Of a stretch of 64,000 bases of DNA, positions 33,237-42,798 are shown piece after piece (the stretch's first letter is position 1; every line of letters starts with the position of its first letter). Source of the stretch: Skermanella sp. TT6 (GTDB taxonomy: Bacteria > Pseudomonadota > Alphaproteobacteria > Azospirillales > Azospirillaceae); assembly GCF_016653635.2 (NCBI RefSeq), contig NZ_CP067421.1, forward strand, positions 62,001-126,000, in the 5' to 3' direction. The translations under genes and the position numbers were made by a program. The notes under the pieces were generated by a model that was not told the DNA's origin, made no database searches, and worked only from the letters and a program-made list of their open reading frames with translations.

Positions 33237-34394
33237 ATGGCGACTGTATACTTCTACGCGCCGCCCGTCGAACCCGACCCTCAGCAGACCATGTATCCCC
33301 ACACCGCCATCGCGCTTTGCGAGGGCTTGGCCATGCTGGGCTTTTCACTTTACGCGCCGCGCCCCTACTGGCGGACCTCCGCGCAGACGAACGAAACCCT
33401 GTTCAGGCACGATCCGGACGTAACGCCCGACGATTGCGACATCGTGATCTTCGACTCAGGAATGATCCAGTTCCACGATGGGCTGGAATTCATCCTGAAC
33501 CTGAAGCCGAACTCCACCCAAGTTCGGGTTCTTACGCACCACACCGACCAGAGCAGCCTTGACCAGCACAGGCTGGTGACGCTCTATCCGAAGCGGTTCG
33601 ACCTGATCCTCAGCGCACATCGCTGCGTGGACCAGAAGTTGCCCTCCAACGTCAAGCCGTGGGCACTGGGGCTGTCGAAGCGCCAGCTTCGCGAACTCTC
33701 CCACATCCCGCCGTTCGACCAGCGTGAACGGACCCTGCGCTATAATTTCCGCCATGTCGGCAAGATGCAGTCGGTTCGAAAGGCGGCACAGGACCTCTTC
33801 TATCCGATTTCCGATGCGGCGCTCCCGGCATCCTTTTCCGCGATGGGCATGCCCGAAGAGGCTTACCATCATCTGATGTGGAAGCAGACAGGCCGGCGAC
33901 ATACCCCGGTCTTCTACGAAGAGTTGATGTCCGTGATGGCGACGGCGTCCTTCTGTGGCTGGTTCATTCCGTCCTGGCCCCGCAGTCAGGCCAATCCGCT
34001 GTTCGTCCTGATGTGGCGCCTGATGCGCCGGTACGACCTGAAGGGCAGGCGCATCACCCAGTGGGACAGCTGGCGCTTCTGGGAGGCCATGGCGGCCGGT
34101 TGCGTCAGCATCCACGCCGATTTCGACAAGTACGGCATGGCCCTGCCGGTGCGTCCGACCAACTGGGAACATTATATCGGCATTGATTTCGACCGCGCCC
34201 AGGACGCCATAGACCGGATCGTCGCCGAACCGGCGGTGCTCGAACGTATCTCGGTCCAAGGTCGCGCCTGGGTTCTCGATCATTACAGCCCGGTACCCGT
34301 CGCGGAACGGTTCCTCCGTCTGATCGGGCGCGAGGCACCCCGCATCGCCGATTCCGCGCCCCTGGAACGACGCATGGTATCAGCCGGCCGGTAG
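33237..34394 (+). CDS. Putative glycosyltransferase, family not resolved
   Basis: 385 residues. The C-terminal part W-R-F-W-E-A-M-A-A-G-C-V-S-I-H-A-D-F-D-K-Y-G (about 281-302), followed by D-R-I-V-A-E-P, is typical of the sugar-nucleotide site of GT-B enzymes (GT1/GT4 or spore-coat CgeB-like). The N-terminal half shows V-Y-F-Y-A-P-P and a Rossmann-like strand but no named domain. The start at 33237 follows GGAG by six bases. Alone on its strand; a perfect palindrome follows the stop. Acceptor and donor unknown. Confidence 0.7.
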   Translation: MATVYFYAPPVEPDPQQTMYPHTAIALCEGLAMLGFSLYAPRPYWRTSAQTNETLFRHDPDVTPDDCDIVIFDSGMIQFHDGLEFILNLKPNSTQVRVLTHHTDQSSLDQHRLVTLYPKRFDLILSAHRCVDQKLPSNVKPWALGLSKRQLRELSHIPPFDQRERTLRYNFRHVGKMQSVRKAAQDLFYPISDAALPASFSAMGMPEEAYHHLMWKQTGRRHTPVFYEELMSVMATASFCGWFIPSWPRSQANPLFVLMWRLMRRYDLKGRRITQWDSWRFWEAMAAGCVSIHADFDKYGMALPVRPTNWEHYIGIDFDRAQDAIDRIVAEPAVLERISVQGRAWVLDHYSPVPVAERFLRLIGREAPRIADSAPLERRMVSAGR

Positions 34395-34840
34395 GGCGGG
34401 AACCCGTCCGCGGACGGGCATGCCAGCGAGGCCGCGCGCCGGCGGAAGGGGGCCTCGATCTTCCCTCGACATGGCGGCTCCGGCGCACTTCGCGGACTGC
34501 GAGGGTGTCAGGTCCGCCTGTCGGCAGGTCTCCACCGGCGGCGTGCGTCCGCACTGCGGGACCCGGTATCCGCCGTTTGATGGGGTCCATCATGGTCGGC
34601 GGCTTGTCTGCTGCTCGACTCGCCCCGGACGCCGACGGAGCCGGCCGGAGAGGTGGTTGCGGTTCGGACGGCGGCAACCATATGCTGCTGGCCCGGCAGC
34701 CGTTGACCGCAGCTCCGGACATGGCTCGCCGCCCTTTCGTCCTTCAGCCCAAGATCAGTTCGAAGTCACGCCCGGCTCGCCATAACGGTGATGGACTGTC
34801 CGTGAACCGCGTTCGAAGGAACTTCGGAGGAAACCGCCAA
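34395..34840. other. 446-bp intergenic region, no gene recognised
   Basis: Begins with the terminator-like palindrome after the glycosyltransferase gene and ends with the GGAGG of the RraA-like gene. Open frames in between have no domain or plausible start. Confidence 0.6.
34403..34418 (+). terminator. 16-bp perfect palindrome after the glycosyltransferase gene
   Basis: CCCGTCCG/CGGACGGG, effectively a six-base stem with a CGCG loop, nine bases after the stop. No T-tract follows, so it is hairpin-type evidence only. Confidence 0.45.
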
Positions 34841-35494
34841 ATGACCGTGATCGTCCATCCGACCCGACCGGCCGCGCCGGCGGAAGACCTGCTCGCCCGC
34901 TGGCGCAGGATTCCCGTTTCGGTCATCGTGGACCTCGTACCGGATCGCCAGATCGATCCGGCGATCGCGGCCCTGCGTCCGGCGGGCCAGCAGCCCGCCC
35001 TCTTCGGCAGGGCCGTCACCGCGCGCTGCGCCCCGCCCGATTTCGGCGCGGTGCTGCACGCTCTGGAACATGTCGAACCGGGCAACGTGCTGGTGATCGC
35101 AGCGGGGGGACACCCGGCGCATGCGATGATCGGCGACGTGCTCGGGGGACACCTCCATCGCAAGGGTGCCGCAGGCGTCGTCTGCGACGGCGCTGTCCGC
35201 GACACTGCGGTCCTGGCGACGATGACCGGGTTCGCGGTCTATTCTCGCGCCGTCAATCCCCGCGGACCGACCGCGGCTGCCGAAGGCGAGGTCAACGGAA
35301 CGGTCGAGGTCGGAGGCTGCCCCGTCGATCCCGGAGACCTGATCATCGGCGACGGCGACGGGTTGGCGGCGCTCGCGCCGGCGCACCTGGAGAGCCTGAT
35401 CGACGCGGCGGAGGCCAAGCTGACGCTCGAGGCGGAATGGACGGAGCGACTGGCGGCGGGCGACAAGGTCCGCGATATCTTCGGGCTGGCCTGA
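34841..35494 (+). CDS. RraA-family protein (RraA-like / HMG aldolase fold)
   Basis: 217 residues. RraA fold motifs: I-P-V-S-V-I-V-D-L (24-32), E-P-G-N-V-L-V-I-A, G-D-V-L-G-G-H-L-H-R-K-G-A-A-G-V-V-C-D-G-A-V-R-D (about 97-120, with the metal-binding D in C-D-G and R-D), and D-P-G-D-L-I-I-G-D. In environmental bacteria most such proteins are 4-hydroxy-4-methyl-2-oxoglutarate/oxaloacetate aldolase-like enzymes rather than RNase E regulators. The start at 34841 follows CGGAGG. Isolated from other enzyme genes. Confidence 0.85.
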   Translation: MTVIVHPTRPAAPAEDLLARWRRIPVSVIVDLVPDRQIDPAIAALRPAGQQPALFGRAVTARCAPPDFGAVLHALEHVEPGNVLVIAAGGHPAHAMIGDVLGGHLHRKGAAGVVCDGAVRDTAVLATMTGFAVYSRAVNPRGPTAAAEGEVNGTVEVGGCPVDPGDLIIGDGDGLAALAPAHLESLIDAAEAKLTLEAEWTERLAAGDKVRDIFGLA

Positions 35495-35670
35495 ATCTGA
35501 ACCGCGCCGGGATTTCCGGAGGCCGATTTGGTCGGGTCGCGCCGCCATGGCGACATCCTCGGTTTCAGCATGGTGCCGTGGCATCGATTCATCAATCGAA
35601 TGGCGAACTTGGAGGGAATGGCTATAATCCCCACTTGATAGCCGATCCAGTCGATCCGAGGAGACAAGGC

Positions 35671-36024
35671 ATGACAGCGCACGCTTACATCGTCGATGCC
35701 GAGAGCTTGCCGGCCCGCAGCTCCACGGAGGTGCAGGACAAGTGGGGCACGGTCGCCCGGGAAGTTCGTGCCAAGGGCCGCATCGCGGTCACGAGCCGCG
35801 GTCATGCGGATATGGTCATCATGTCCAGGGAGGAATACGACCGGGTGATGCAAGCCTTGTCCGTTCCAGGTGCAGCCGCGGAAGATCCCGTTGCCGATCT
35901 GACCCGGCGTTTCGATGAGCGTATCGCTCGGATGAAAGACGGGACAATGGCAGACAAGATCAAAAGGCTGCGCGCCATGACCGGCCAGGTCCCAAACCCG
36001 CCGATCGCCGGCGAGAGCTTCTGA
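35671..36024 (+). CDS. Phd/YefM-type antitoxin
   Basis: 117 residues. The Phd/YefM N-terminal DNA-binding domain is recognisable in W-G-T-V-A-R-E-V-R-A-K-G-R-I-A-V-T-S-R-G-H-A-D-M-V-I-M-S-R-E-E-Y (25-56). A C-terminal tail of about 55 residues with a basic helix would bind the toxin. A GAGGAGAC ribosome-binding site precedes the ATG. Three bases separate its stop from the zeta-like kinase gene, making a two-gene operon. It would neutralise the toxin and repress its own promoter. Confidence 0.87.
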   Translation: MTAHAYIVDAESLPARSSTEVQDKWGTVAREVRAKGRIAVTSRGHADMVIMSREEYDRVMQALSVPGAAAEDPVADLTRRFDERIARMKDGTMADKIKRLRAMTGQVPNPPIAGESF

Positions 36025-36027
36025 GCG

Positions 36028-36657
36028 TTGCCGGAAATCCTGGTCCTGGCCGGTGTCAACGGTGCCGGGAAGAGCTCGGTCGTCGGAGCACGGCTGGCGG
36101 CGAACGATATCGATTGGTTCAATCCGGATGAGTATACCCGTGGCCTGATCGCCCATGGGTCCAGTCCGGGCGAGGCGAATGCCCGTGCCTGGGAGTATGG
36201 CAGGGAGCGCCTTGAGGAGGCTATCCGGACCAGGATGGATTTCGCGTTCGAGACGACCCTGGGCGGCAAGACGATTTTGTCGCTTCTCCGTCGGGCGGCG
36301 GCCACCCACGATGTTCATGTGCTGTATGTCGGATTGGCGAGCATCGATCTTCATCTCCAGCGCGTGGCCCTTCGGGTCTCCAGGGGTGGCCACCCGATTC
36401 CGGAGCAGAAGGTTCGTGAACGCTGGCAGGCGTCCCGGGCCAACCTCTGTCGACTGGTCCCGGTGCTGGCATCTCTCCAGGTTTTCGACAACAGCGTCAC
36501 GGTACTGCCCGGAGCCGAAGTGCCTCCTCCGATCCTGGTGATCGACCACGAGCGCGGCAAACCTCCCTACCCCGCTCCCGATGATCTGGATCGCCTTGCG
36601 CCGGTTCCGGAGTGGTCGAAGTGTATTCTCGAAGCGGTTTTCCAGGTATCGCCCTGA
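36028..36657 (+). CDS. Zeta-like toxin/P-loop kinase, TTG start
   Basis: 209 residues. Walker A G-V-N-G-A-G-K-S-S (9-17), N-P-D-E-Y (32-36) and F-E-T-T-L (74-78) match zeta toxins, which phosphorylate UDP-N-acetylglucosamine and block cell-wall synthesis. Translation starts at TTG 36028, three bases after the antitoxin stop, so expression depends on coupling. Zeta usually pairs with an epsilon antitoxin; here the partner is Phd/YefM-type. A hairpin follows the stop. Confidence 0.87.
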   Translation: MPEILVLAGVNGAGKSSVVGARLAANDIDWFNPDEYTRGLIAHGSSPGEANARAWEYGRERLEEAIRTRMDFAFETTLGGKTILSLLRRAAATHDVHVLYVGLASIDLHLQRVALRVSRGGHPIPEQKVRERWQASRANLCRLVPVLASLQVFDNSVTVLPGAEVPPPILVIDHERGKPPYPAPDDLDRLAPVPEWSKCILEAVFQVSP

Positions 36658-36658
36658 T

Positions 36659-36673
36659 TGCCCGGAGCGGGCA
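36659..36673 (+). terminator. Hairpin after the toxin gene
   Basis: TGCCCG-GAG-CGGGCA directly after the toxin stop: perfect six-base stem, three-base loop, no T-tract. Confidence 0.4.
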
Positions 36674-36792
36674 CCGGCGAGCCGATGGGCGCAGTGCTCT
36701 CCCCCGTGTTCGCACACCATCCGCACGGCGCGCTCGCAATCTTCAGGAGAGTATCTCGGTGGGACGGGGCGGCAGCACGCCGCCCCTGGCAT

Positions 36793-37893
36793 TCAAAGCT
36801 TGCGGGATCGGATCATGAAGGTCTGGTAGCTGTACTCGGCGATCTGGTGCCACAGATTCTGCTCGTTGCGGAACCCCGTCAGATGGTCATGGAGGCGCTT
36901 GAACATTTCGTTCTCGCCGCCGATCTCCGCGAACACTTCGTTGGCGGACTTGTAGCAGGCATCCATCACGTCCTGCGGAAAAGACCGCAACTGCGCGCCA
37001 CCTGCCACAAGGCGCCGGATGGCGACCGAATTGAGCTGGTCGTACTTGGCGATCGTCAGGGTCATGGCATCTTGGGCGGCGACCCGCATCAAAGCCTGGT
37101 CGAACGGCGTCAGCGCGTCCCACCGGCCCTTGTTGATCAGGAGGAAGATCGTGGATGATGCCTCCCACCAGCCCGGATAATAGTAGTACGGCGCGATCTT
37201 GTAGAGCCCCAGCCGTTCGTCGTCGTAGGGGCCGACCCACTCGGCCGCATCGATCGCTCCCCGTTCCAGCGCCGGGTAGATGTCACCGGCGGCGATCTGC
37301 TGGGGCACCACCCCGAGCTTGGCGACGATGCGGCCCGCCAGCCCGCCAACCCGCATCTTCAGACCGCGCAGGTCCTCGACCGACTTGATCTCCTTGCGGA
37401 ACCAGCCGGCCATCTGGGCATTGGTGTTGCCGATCGGCAGGCCGAACACGTTGTACCTGCCGAACAGCTCGTTCAGCAGGTTCAGCCCGCCGGCCTGGAA
37501 CAGCCAGGAGTTCTGCTGGCGCGTCGTCAGGCCGAACGGCATGGCGGACCCGAAGGTGAAGGCCGGGTCCTTGCCGACATAGTAGAACGGGGAAGTGTCG
37601 CAGCATTCCACGGTGCCGTTCTGGACGGCGTCGAGGGCCTGCAGCCCGCCCACGATCTCGCCGGAGGCGAAGTGCTGGATCTGCATCCGCCCCTGCGACA
37701 GCTCACCGAGTACCTGGATGAAGATCTCCCCGGCTCCGTAGACGGCATCGAGCGAAGCAGGATAGCTCGACGTCATGCGCCAGCGCAGTTCCGTGGCGGC
37801 GGTCTGGGCCGATGCGGCACCGGCAGCCGCCAGGGTCGCGGCTGCGGAAACGCCGGCGATACTGCCGGCCAAGATGTCTCGGCGATTGATCAC
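36793..37893 (-). CDS. TRAP binding protein of the TakP (2-oxo acid) type, Tat-exported, GTG start
   Basis: 366 residues. The N-terminal N-R-R-D-I-L-A-G and hydrophobic stretch to A-S-A-Q (about 1-30) form a twin-arginine signal. F-A-S-G-E-I-V-G-G-L-Q-A-L-D-A-V, G-L-K-M-R-V (177-182, R181) and D-A-A-E-W-V-G-P (215-222) are the signature of TakP-like receptors, which bind pyruvate-type 2-oxo acids. The start is GTG at 37893, directly behind GGAGGAGG; the upstream ATG frame is not supported. No permease genes are adjacent, so this is a second orphan TRAP receptor. Confidence 0.92.
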   Translation of the reverse strand: MINRRDILAGSIAGVSAAATLAAAGAASAQTAATELRWRMTSSYPASLDAVYGAGEIFIQVLGELSQGRMQIQHFASGEIVGGLQALDAVQNGTVECCDTSPFYYVGKDPAFTFGSAMPFGLTTRQQNSWLFQAGGLNLLNELFGRYNVFGLPIGNTNAQMAGWFRKEIKSVEDLRGLKMRVGGLAGRIVAKLGVVPQQIAAGDIYPALERGAIDAAEWVGPYDDERLGLYKIAPYYYYPGWWEASSTIFLLINKGRWDALTPFDQALMRVAAQDAMTLTIAKYDQLNSVAIRRLVAGGAQLRSFPQDVMDACYKSANEVFAEIGGENEMFKRLHDHLTGFRNEQNLWHQIAEYSYQTFMIRSRKL

Positions 37894-38074
37894 GGGGTGC
37901 CTCCTCCTGTTGTCTTGTTTTTGTACGTAAGCAACCTCTTTTTCCAACCCACACGCCCGAATTCGATAGCGGCACGACTACGGCATGCCAAGCATCGGTG
38001 TAGTCACGGATTTGCTCGCTGAGCCGACGGCATGGACTTGCCCGGGTTTTCGCCCCTCGGATCCCGTCACCTGC

Positions 38075-38704
38075 TCAGAATTTCGGTTCGTAACCGTTCT
38101 CCCCGACGGCGATCATTTCAGCTTCCAGGGTGCCTCCGCTACCTCTCTCGGCAGACGGAACGTAAACATGCGCACCTTCTCGAAGCGCTTCCATGTCGGT
38201 CTGGGAAGCCGTCAATATCGTGGCATCCGGCGGAATCACGACGGTAGCTCCCCCCTGAGGATATGATAATCCAACGACCCGGCCGCCGGGTTCGTCATGG
38301 ATCTCCCTGACCACACCGTTTCGCATCATGCTGTCCGGCGTCAGGTTCCAGGTCAGGTAGGTTCCGCTTTCTCCGGATGAGCCTTGAGGATAGATAACCA
38401 CGACCTTGGCCATGATCTTCTCTTCCTGCGCAGCCGGTCCCGCGACCGCGATCGACGCCTCGGTCGTCACCGAGTCCGGACTTGCGGGAGACAGGCTGTA
38501 GAAAGTCACGTCAGGCGCCAGCGTAAGGTCAGTTTCGCCGTGGGAAGTCGTGATGGTGATCCGGTTTTCGTCGATGCTTGAGATTCGGCCCTGCACGTGA
38601 ACCGGTTTCTCATCCTTGTCGGTCATGGTCTGCGCCAGCGCGCCTGTCCCGAGCGCGAGAATGATGGCAATGGCTGGGGAGGTGATGCTGATACGGGCGA
38701 TCAT
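38075..38704 (-). CDS. Secreted protein of unknown function, 209 aa
   Basis: Signal peptide about 1-24 ([12 protein letters not shown]), so periplasmic. A short beta-rich region [18 protein letters not shown] (about 34-51) resembles the OB-like repeats of DUF5666-type proteins; a related segment recurs as [12 protein letters not shown]. No catalytic motif is visible. The start at 38704 has GAGGA upstream. Lies 162 bases downstream of the IorB-type gene on the same strand, so it may belong to the oxidase block. Confidence 0.65.
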   Translation of the reverse strand: MIARISITSPAIAIILALGTGALAQTMTDKDEKPVHVQGRISSIDENRITITTSHGETDLTLAPDVTFYSLSPASPDSVTTEASIAVAGPAAQEEKIMAKVVVIYPQGSSGESGTYLTWNLTPDSMMRNGVVREIHDEPGGRVVGLSYPQGGATVVIPPDATILTASQTDMEALREGAHVYVPSAERGSGGTLEAEMIAVGENGYEPKF

Positions 38705-38866
38705 GGTCAATCCTCTGTGGCTCGATGATCTGCAGCCGGGATTTGGTGCTGCAGTGGCGCGTAACGGGGCTCGACACTCCGGTCGGGCCATTGCCCGACC
38801 GGAGTGTCCGCGAGATGAAGATCACGATCTCCCGCGGGGCCGGTATCATAAGGACGTCCCGGCAGA

Positions 38867-41176
38867 TTACGCCGGCCGCAGATCCTGCCGACCGATCGGC
38901 AAGGTGCGGATGCGTTTACCGGTCGCTGCGAAGATCGCGTTGCAGAGGGCCGGCGCGAAGGGCGGAACGCCCGGCTCGCCGACCCCGCTCGCCGGCACAT
39001 CGTAGCCGTGCGGAATGATGTGGGTCCGCACGACGAGCGGGGAGGTGTCCATCCGCGCGACCTCGAAGGTATCGTAGTTGCCCTGGACCGCCCTGCCCTC
39101 CTCGAAGGTGATCTCGCTGAACATGGTGGAACTCATCCCCATGACCGCAGCGCCCTCGATTTGCGACCGGATGCGTTCCGGATTGACCGCGAAGCCGCAG
39201 TCGATCGCAGTGTCGACCTGGGGAATAGTCAGATTGCCCTGATCATCGATCGCCACCTCCATCGCCGTCGCCACGTAAGTCAGGAAGCTGCGATGCACGG
39301 CGATGCCGAGACCATGCCCCTTGGGCATCTGGCGACCCCAGCCGATCTGCTCCGCCGCGACCCTGACGACGTTCGCAAGGCGCCCGGTGTCGATCGGATA
39401 GGTGTCGTAGGGATCGCCGTAGTTCCAGAAATCGTCCACCACGCCGGCTGCCTTGATGTCGATCTTCCTGGATGGGCCGATCAACTCCAGGAGAAAGTCC
39501 TTGGGGTCCCTGCCCAACTCGTGCGCGATCTCGGCCACGAAGGACTGGACGGCGAAGGCGTGCGGGATGTTCGATACCGACCTGAACCAGCCGATCCTGG
39601 TATGCGCCTCGGCCTCCCCGTTCTCGCACCTGATGTTGGGGATCGCGAACGGCACGTCGACGACGCCCATCGCGAGTTCGAGAGAGTGCTCGTACTTCGG
39701 GTCCGGCATGAAGGTGGACATCAGGCTGGGCGCCACGGTGCGGTGCAGCCAGCCCGTCACTTTACCGTTGCCGTCCAGGGCGGCTTCCAACCGATTGAAG
39801 CAGACAGTGTGATAGAAGCTGTGCTGGATATCGTCCTCCCGTGTCCAGTTCAGCTTGACCGGGGTTCCGCCGAGCGCCTTCGATATCAGGACCGCCTCCT
39901 GGGCGTAGTCGGACTGGGACTTGCGGCCGAAGCCGCCGCCCAGCAAGGTGACGTGCACCGTCACCTTCTCGATCGGCAGGTCGAGCAACTTCGCCAGATC
40001 CTCCCGGCAGCCGTAGGGATACTGCAGCGGCGCCCATACCTCGCACTGGCCGTCACCCGCCACGGCCGTCGCGACCATCGGCTCCATCGGGGCACAGGCG
40101 AGGTGCGGGACATAATATTCAGCCGACATCTTCTTCGCGGCACCGGCAAAGGCCTTTTCAGGATCGCCCTCATCCCGGACGATCTTGGCGGGGCCTCGGG
40201 CGGTTCGCTCCATCGCCGCCTTGTACGCCGCGCTGTCGTAGGACGCATTCGACCCGTTGTCCCACTCGATCTTGAGCGCCTCGCGCCCCTTGATGGCAGC
40301 CCAGGTGCTGTTGGCGACCACGGCGATACCACCCAGCGGGGTGTACTTGACCCTGGGATCCTGTGTCGGGATCTCGATGATCCTCTCGACTCCAGGAACC
40401 TCGAGGGCCTCCTTGTCGTCGAACGTCTTGACCCTCCCGCCGACGACAGGCGGCCGGGCGACGACGGCATACTTCATGCCGGGCCGTACGACATCCTGCC
40501 CGTACTGCGCCTTGCCGGTCGTGATGTCGTGCAGGTCGTAGATCCCGATGTTTCCCTTGCCCATATACCGGAACTCGGCATCCGGCTTCAGGTTGAGCTG
40601 CTCGATCGGCGGCACGGGAATGTCCATGGCGGCCTGGGCGAGGTCCCCGTAGCCCAGCTTGCGGCCGGATGCCTGGTGCAGGACCTCGTGGTTTCTGGCC
40701 CGGACCTCGCCGACCGGCACTTTCCACTGGTTGGCCGCTGCCTGTTCGAGCATCTGGCGCATGGCTGCGCCGCACTGCCGCATCGGCTGGATGAAATGGC
40801 GCATGCTGCGCGAGCCGTCGGTGTCCTGATTGCCGTAACGCGGCTCATCGGCAAGCGCCTGGACAAGCTTCACCCGAGTCCATTCGGCTTCCAACTCATC
40901 CGCGACCACCATGGGCAGACTGGTCCGGATGCCGGTTCCCATCTCCGACCGGTGCGTCACGATCGTGACCGTGCCCGAAGGATCTATGCTGATGAAGACA
41001 TGCGGGTCGTTGACCGTTCCGTGCGGCATCTCGCCGGCGCCGGTGGCATAGGCCGCTGCCGCCGATGCCCGACCGATCGGCAGGAACTGCAGGGCCACGA
41101 TCAGGCCGGCCGCGGAGCCGGCACCCTTGAGAAAGCTGCGGCGGCTGACATTCTGGATGAGCGCTCGTGCGGGCAT
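38867..41176 (-). CDS. Molybdopterin-binding aldehyde/xanthine-oxidase family subunit (IorB-type), Tat-exported
   Basis: 769 residues. S-R-R-S-F-L-K-G (11-18) plus a hydrophobic stretch is a Tat signal, placing the enzyme in the periplasm. The Moco domains are recognisable by F-G-R-K-S-Q-S-D and the active-site glutamate E734 in G-V-G-E-P-G-V-P-P. The IorB-type organisation, with a separate small 2Fe-2S subunit and no FAD subunit, implies electron transfer to cytochromes or quinone. It lies three bases after the iron-sulfur gene. Probable role: oxidation of aldehydes made by the PQQ dehydrogenase encoded nearby; substrate inferred. Confidence 0.92.
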   Translation of the reverse strand: MPARALIQNVSRRSFLKGAGSAAGLIVALQFLPIGRASAAAAYATGAGEMPHGTVNDPHVFISIDPSGTVTIVTHRSEMGTGIRTSLPMVVADELEAEWTRVKLVQALADEPRYGNQDTDGSRSMRHFIQPMRQCGAAMRQMLEQAAANQWKVPVGEVRARNHEVLHQASGRKLGYGDLAQAAMDIPVPPIEQLNLKPDAEFRYMGKGNIGIYDLHDITTGKAQYGQDVVRPGMKYAVVARPPVVGGRVKTFDDKEALEVPGVERIIEIPTQDPRVKYTPLGGIAVVANSTWAAIKGREALKIEWDNGSNASYDSAAYKAAMERTARGPAKIVRDEGDPEKAFAGAAKKMSAEYYVPHLACAPMEPMVATAVAGDGQCEVWAPLQYPYGCREDLAKLLDLPIEKVTVHVTLLGGGFGRKSQSDYAQEAVLISKALGGTPVKLNWTREDDIQHSFYHTVCFNRLEAALDGNGKVTGWLHRTVAPSLMSTFMPDPKYEHSLELAMGVVDVPFAIPNIRCENGEAEAHTRIGWFRSVSNIPHAFAVQSFVAEIAHELGRDPKDFLLELIGPSRKIDIKAAGVVDDFWNYGDPYDTYPIDTGRLANVVRVAAEQIGWGRQMPKGHGLGIAVHRSFLTYVATAMEVAIDDQGNLTIPQVDTAIDCGFAVNPERIRSQIEGAAVMGMSSTMFSEITFEEGRAVQGNYDTFEVARMDTSPLVVRTHIIPHGYDVPASGVGEPGVPPFAPALCNAIFAATGKRIRTLPIGRQDLRPA

Positions 41177-41179
41177 GGC

Positions 41180-41632
41180 TCAGGCTCCCGTTCCGGCCGC
41201 TTTGACGGCGGCGTGGATCCGCTGGTAGCAGCCGCAGCGGCATAGGTTTCCCGCCATGGCCGTGGTGATCTGCTTGTCGTCCGGATTCGGCGTCGAGGCG
41301 ATGAAGGCGGCGGCCTGCATGATCTGCCCCGACTGGCAGAACCCGCATTGCGGCACGTTGGCTTCGCGCCAGGCGCGCTGGACCGGATGGTCGCCTCGCG
41401 GGTCCAGCCCCTCGATCGTGGTCACCGGCCCCTGGACATCGCCGACGAAAGTGACGCAGGAGCGCACGGCCTCGCCGCCGACATGGACGGTGCAGGCGCC
41501 GCACGCGGCGATGCCGCAACCATATTTGGTGCCGGTCAACCCGATCGTGTCCCGGATGACCCATAGCAAGGGGGTGTCGGGCGGAACATCCACCTGGTGT
41601 TGCTGCCCGTTAACGGTCAACGTAATGGCCAT
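41180..41632 (-). CDS. 2Fe-2S subunit of the IorA-type molybdenum oxidase
   Basis: 150 residues with two [2Fe-2S] clusters: a plant-ferredoxin-type site C39, C44, C47, C59 ([11 protein letters not shown]) and a four-helix site C96, C99, C131, C133 (C-G-F-C-Q-S-G, L-C-R-C-G-C). It has no export signal and should be co-exported with its Tat-dependent partner, whose gene follows after three bases. Confidence 0.95.
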   Translation of the reverse strand: MAITLTVNGQQHQVDVPPDTPLLWVIRDTIGLTGTKYGCGIAACGACTVHVGGEAVRSCVTFVGDVQGPVTTIEGLDPRGDHPVQRAWREANVPQCGFCQSGQIMQAAAFIASTPNPDDKQITTAMAGNLCRCGCYQRIHAAVKAAGTGA

Positions 41633-41746
41633 CGAGCCTCTCCCTTCCAGCTTGTGGCTTGCCAGTTTCTCGGTTCCTGTTTCATTCAGTGCCGGCCCTG
41701 ACGGATCGTTTTTCGGTAGGGAGGCCGCACTGTTCCCAGAGTTCCC

Positions 41747-42352
41747 TTACTGCTTCGGCGATCCGCCCGACGCGGTTTCATTGCCAAGGAGCGGCTCGGC
41801 GATGGATTGCGCTTTCTCCAGGTGCTGCCTCAGGACCGGCAGCTGCTGCGTTGCGAAAGCGCGGAGCCGGTCGTCCTCACTGACTGCGGCCTGGGCCTCG
41901 TAGAGCCTGACCGCCTCGACGTGACTCTTCACCTGGCCTGCCATGTACTCACGGTCGAACTCCTGGCCGGAGAGGTTCGAGAGGTTGCTCTCCTGCTGCC
42001 GGGCAGCCGCCTGCTCCGCACTCAGCGGCGTGCCGCCCTTGCTGCCTCCGGGCGGAAAGCCCTGCTCCTCGGCAATCCTCAGAAGTTCGGCATTCGCTTT
42101 CTCATGATCGCGTACCATGCTCTCGGCGAAAGCCTTGACGTCGGAGCCGTCCGCCTTGCTCGCCGCGAGCTTCCCAGCCTCGACCTCGGCCATTCCGGCG
42201 GCGGTGGCCTCCTCGACGAATTTGGCGTCGGATATCGCGGGCGTATCCGCGCCGGTGGTGACCGTTGTCTGGGCCTGGGAGGCGGAGCCGCAGAATGCGA
42301 GGACCAGCGCGCAGAAGGCCGCGGCTGTCGTGACACGGATATGGATGGACAT
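41747..42352 (-). CDS. DUF4142-family periplasmic protein
   Basis: 201 residues, signal peptide about 1-28. The rest is a helical bundle with the DUF4142 pattern: D-A-K-F-V-E-E-A-T-A-A-G-M-A-E-V-E-A-G-K-L-A, S-D-V-K-A-F-A-E-S-M-V-R-D-H-E-K-A-N, and L-P-V-L-R-Q-H-L near the end. Function of the family is unknown; members are common in envelope-stress and oxidation gene neighbourhoods. A strong GGGGAGGA precedes the ATG. Confidence 0.9.
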   Translation of the reverse strand: MSIHIRVTTAAAFCALVLAFCGSASQAQTTVTTGADTPAISDAKFVEEATAAGMAEVEAGKLAASKADGSDVKAFAESMVRDHEKANAELLRIAEEQGFPPGGSKGGTPLSAEQAAARQQESNLSNLSGQEFDREYMAGQVKSHVEAVRLYEAQAAVSEDDRLRAFATQQLPVLRQHLEKAQSIAEPLLGNETASGGSPKQ

Positions 42353-42393
42353 GAGTCCTCCCCGAGGTTGTCTTGTTGATCCGGAGCGAGCCG

Positions 42394-42798
42394 TCATCTC
42401 TTTTCCATCACGTTCGCGAACACCTCGATCTCCAGCGAGGAGCCGGCACCCCGGACAGCCATGAGGCGGATGGTGTCCGCCCTGATCAGGGGCGTGGCCT
42501 TGCCGTGATGGACGTCGGTCGCCACCGTCTTGCCATCGGCCTCGACGTCGAAACGAACGTCATCGGGTCTGTCCGCGACGACCTTCCAGAGGATCTCGAC
42601 GGTACGGGGTGGAAGCTTGAGCTGGAAGGGTTCGCTGCTCACGGGGCCGCCATCGGCCGCCGGTGCGATCGGAACGGTGCGGACGAGGGTTTCCTTCATA
42701 CTCGGATTGTTGTGGGCAAGCGCCGTCTGGCCGAGGAGGCCGAGAAATGCCGCGCACAGAAGGCTTCGGCGCACTGCCGGGATGCCGGCCCCGGTCAT
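42394..42798 (-). CDS. Secreted protein of unknown function, 134 aa, in the PQQ dehydrogenase cluster
   Basis: Signal peptide to about residue 28 (A-L-A-H). The mature part is beta-rich (F-Q-L-K-L-P-P-R-T-V-E-I-L-W-K-V-V-A-D; D-D-V-R-F-D-V-E-A-D-G-K-T-V-A) and ends M-E-K-R. Not recognised. Its ATG overlaps the upstream 221-residue gene's stop by four bases, so the two are coupled and probably act together with the PQQ enzyme in the periplasm. Confidence 0.7.
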   Translation of the reverse strand: MTGAGIPAVRRSLLCAAFLGLLGQTALAHNNPSMKETLVRTVPIAPAADGGPVSSEPFQLKLPPRTVEILWKVVADRPDDVRFDVEADGKTVATDVHHGKATPLIRADTIRLMAVRGAGSSLEIEVFANVMEKR

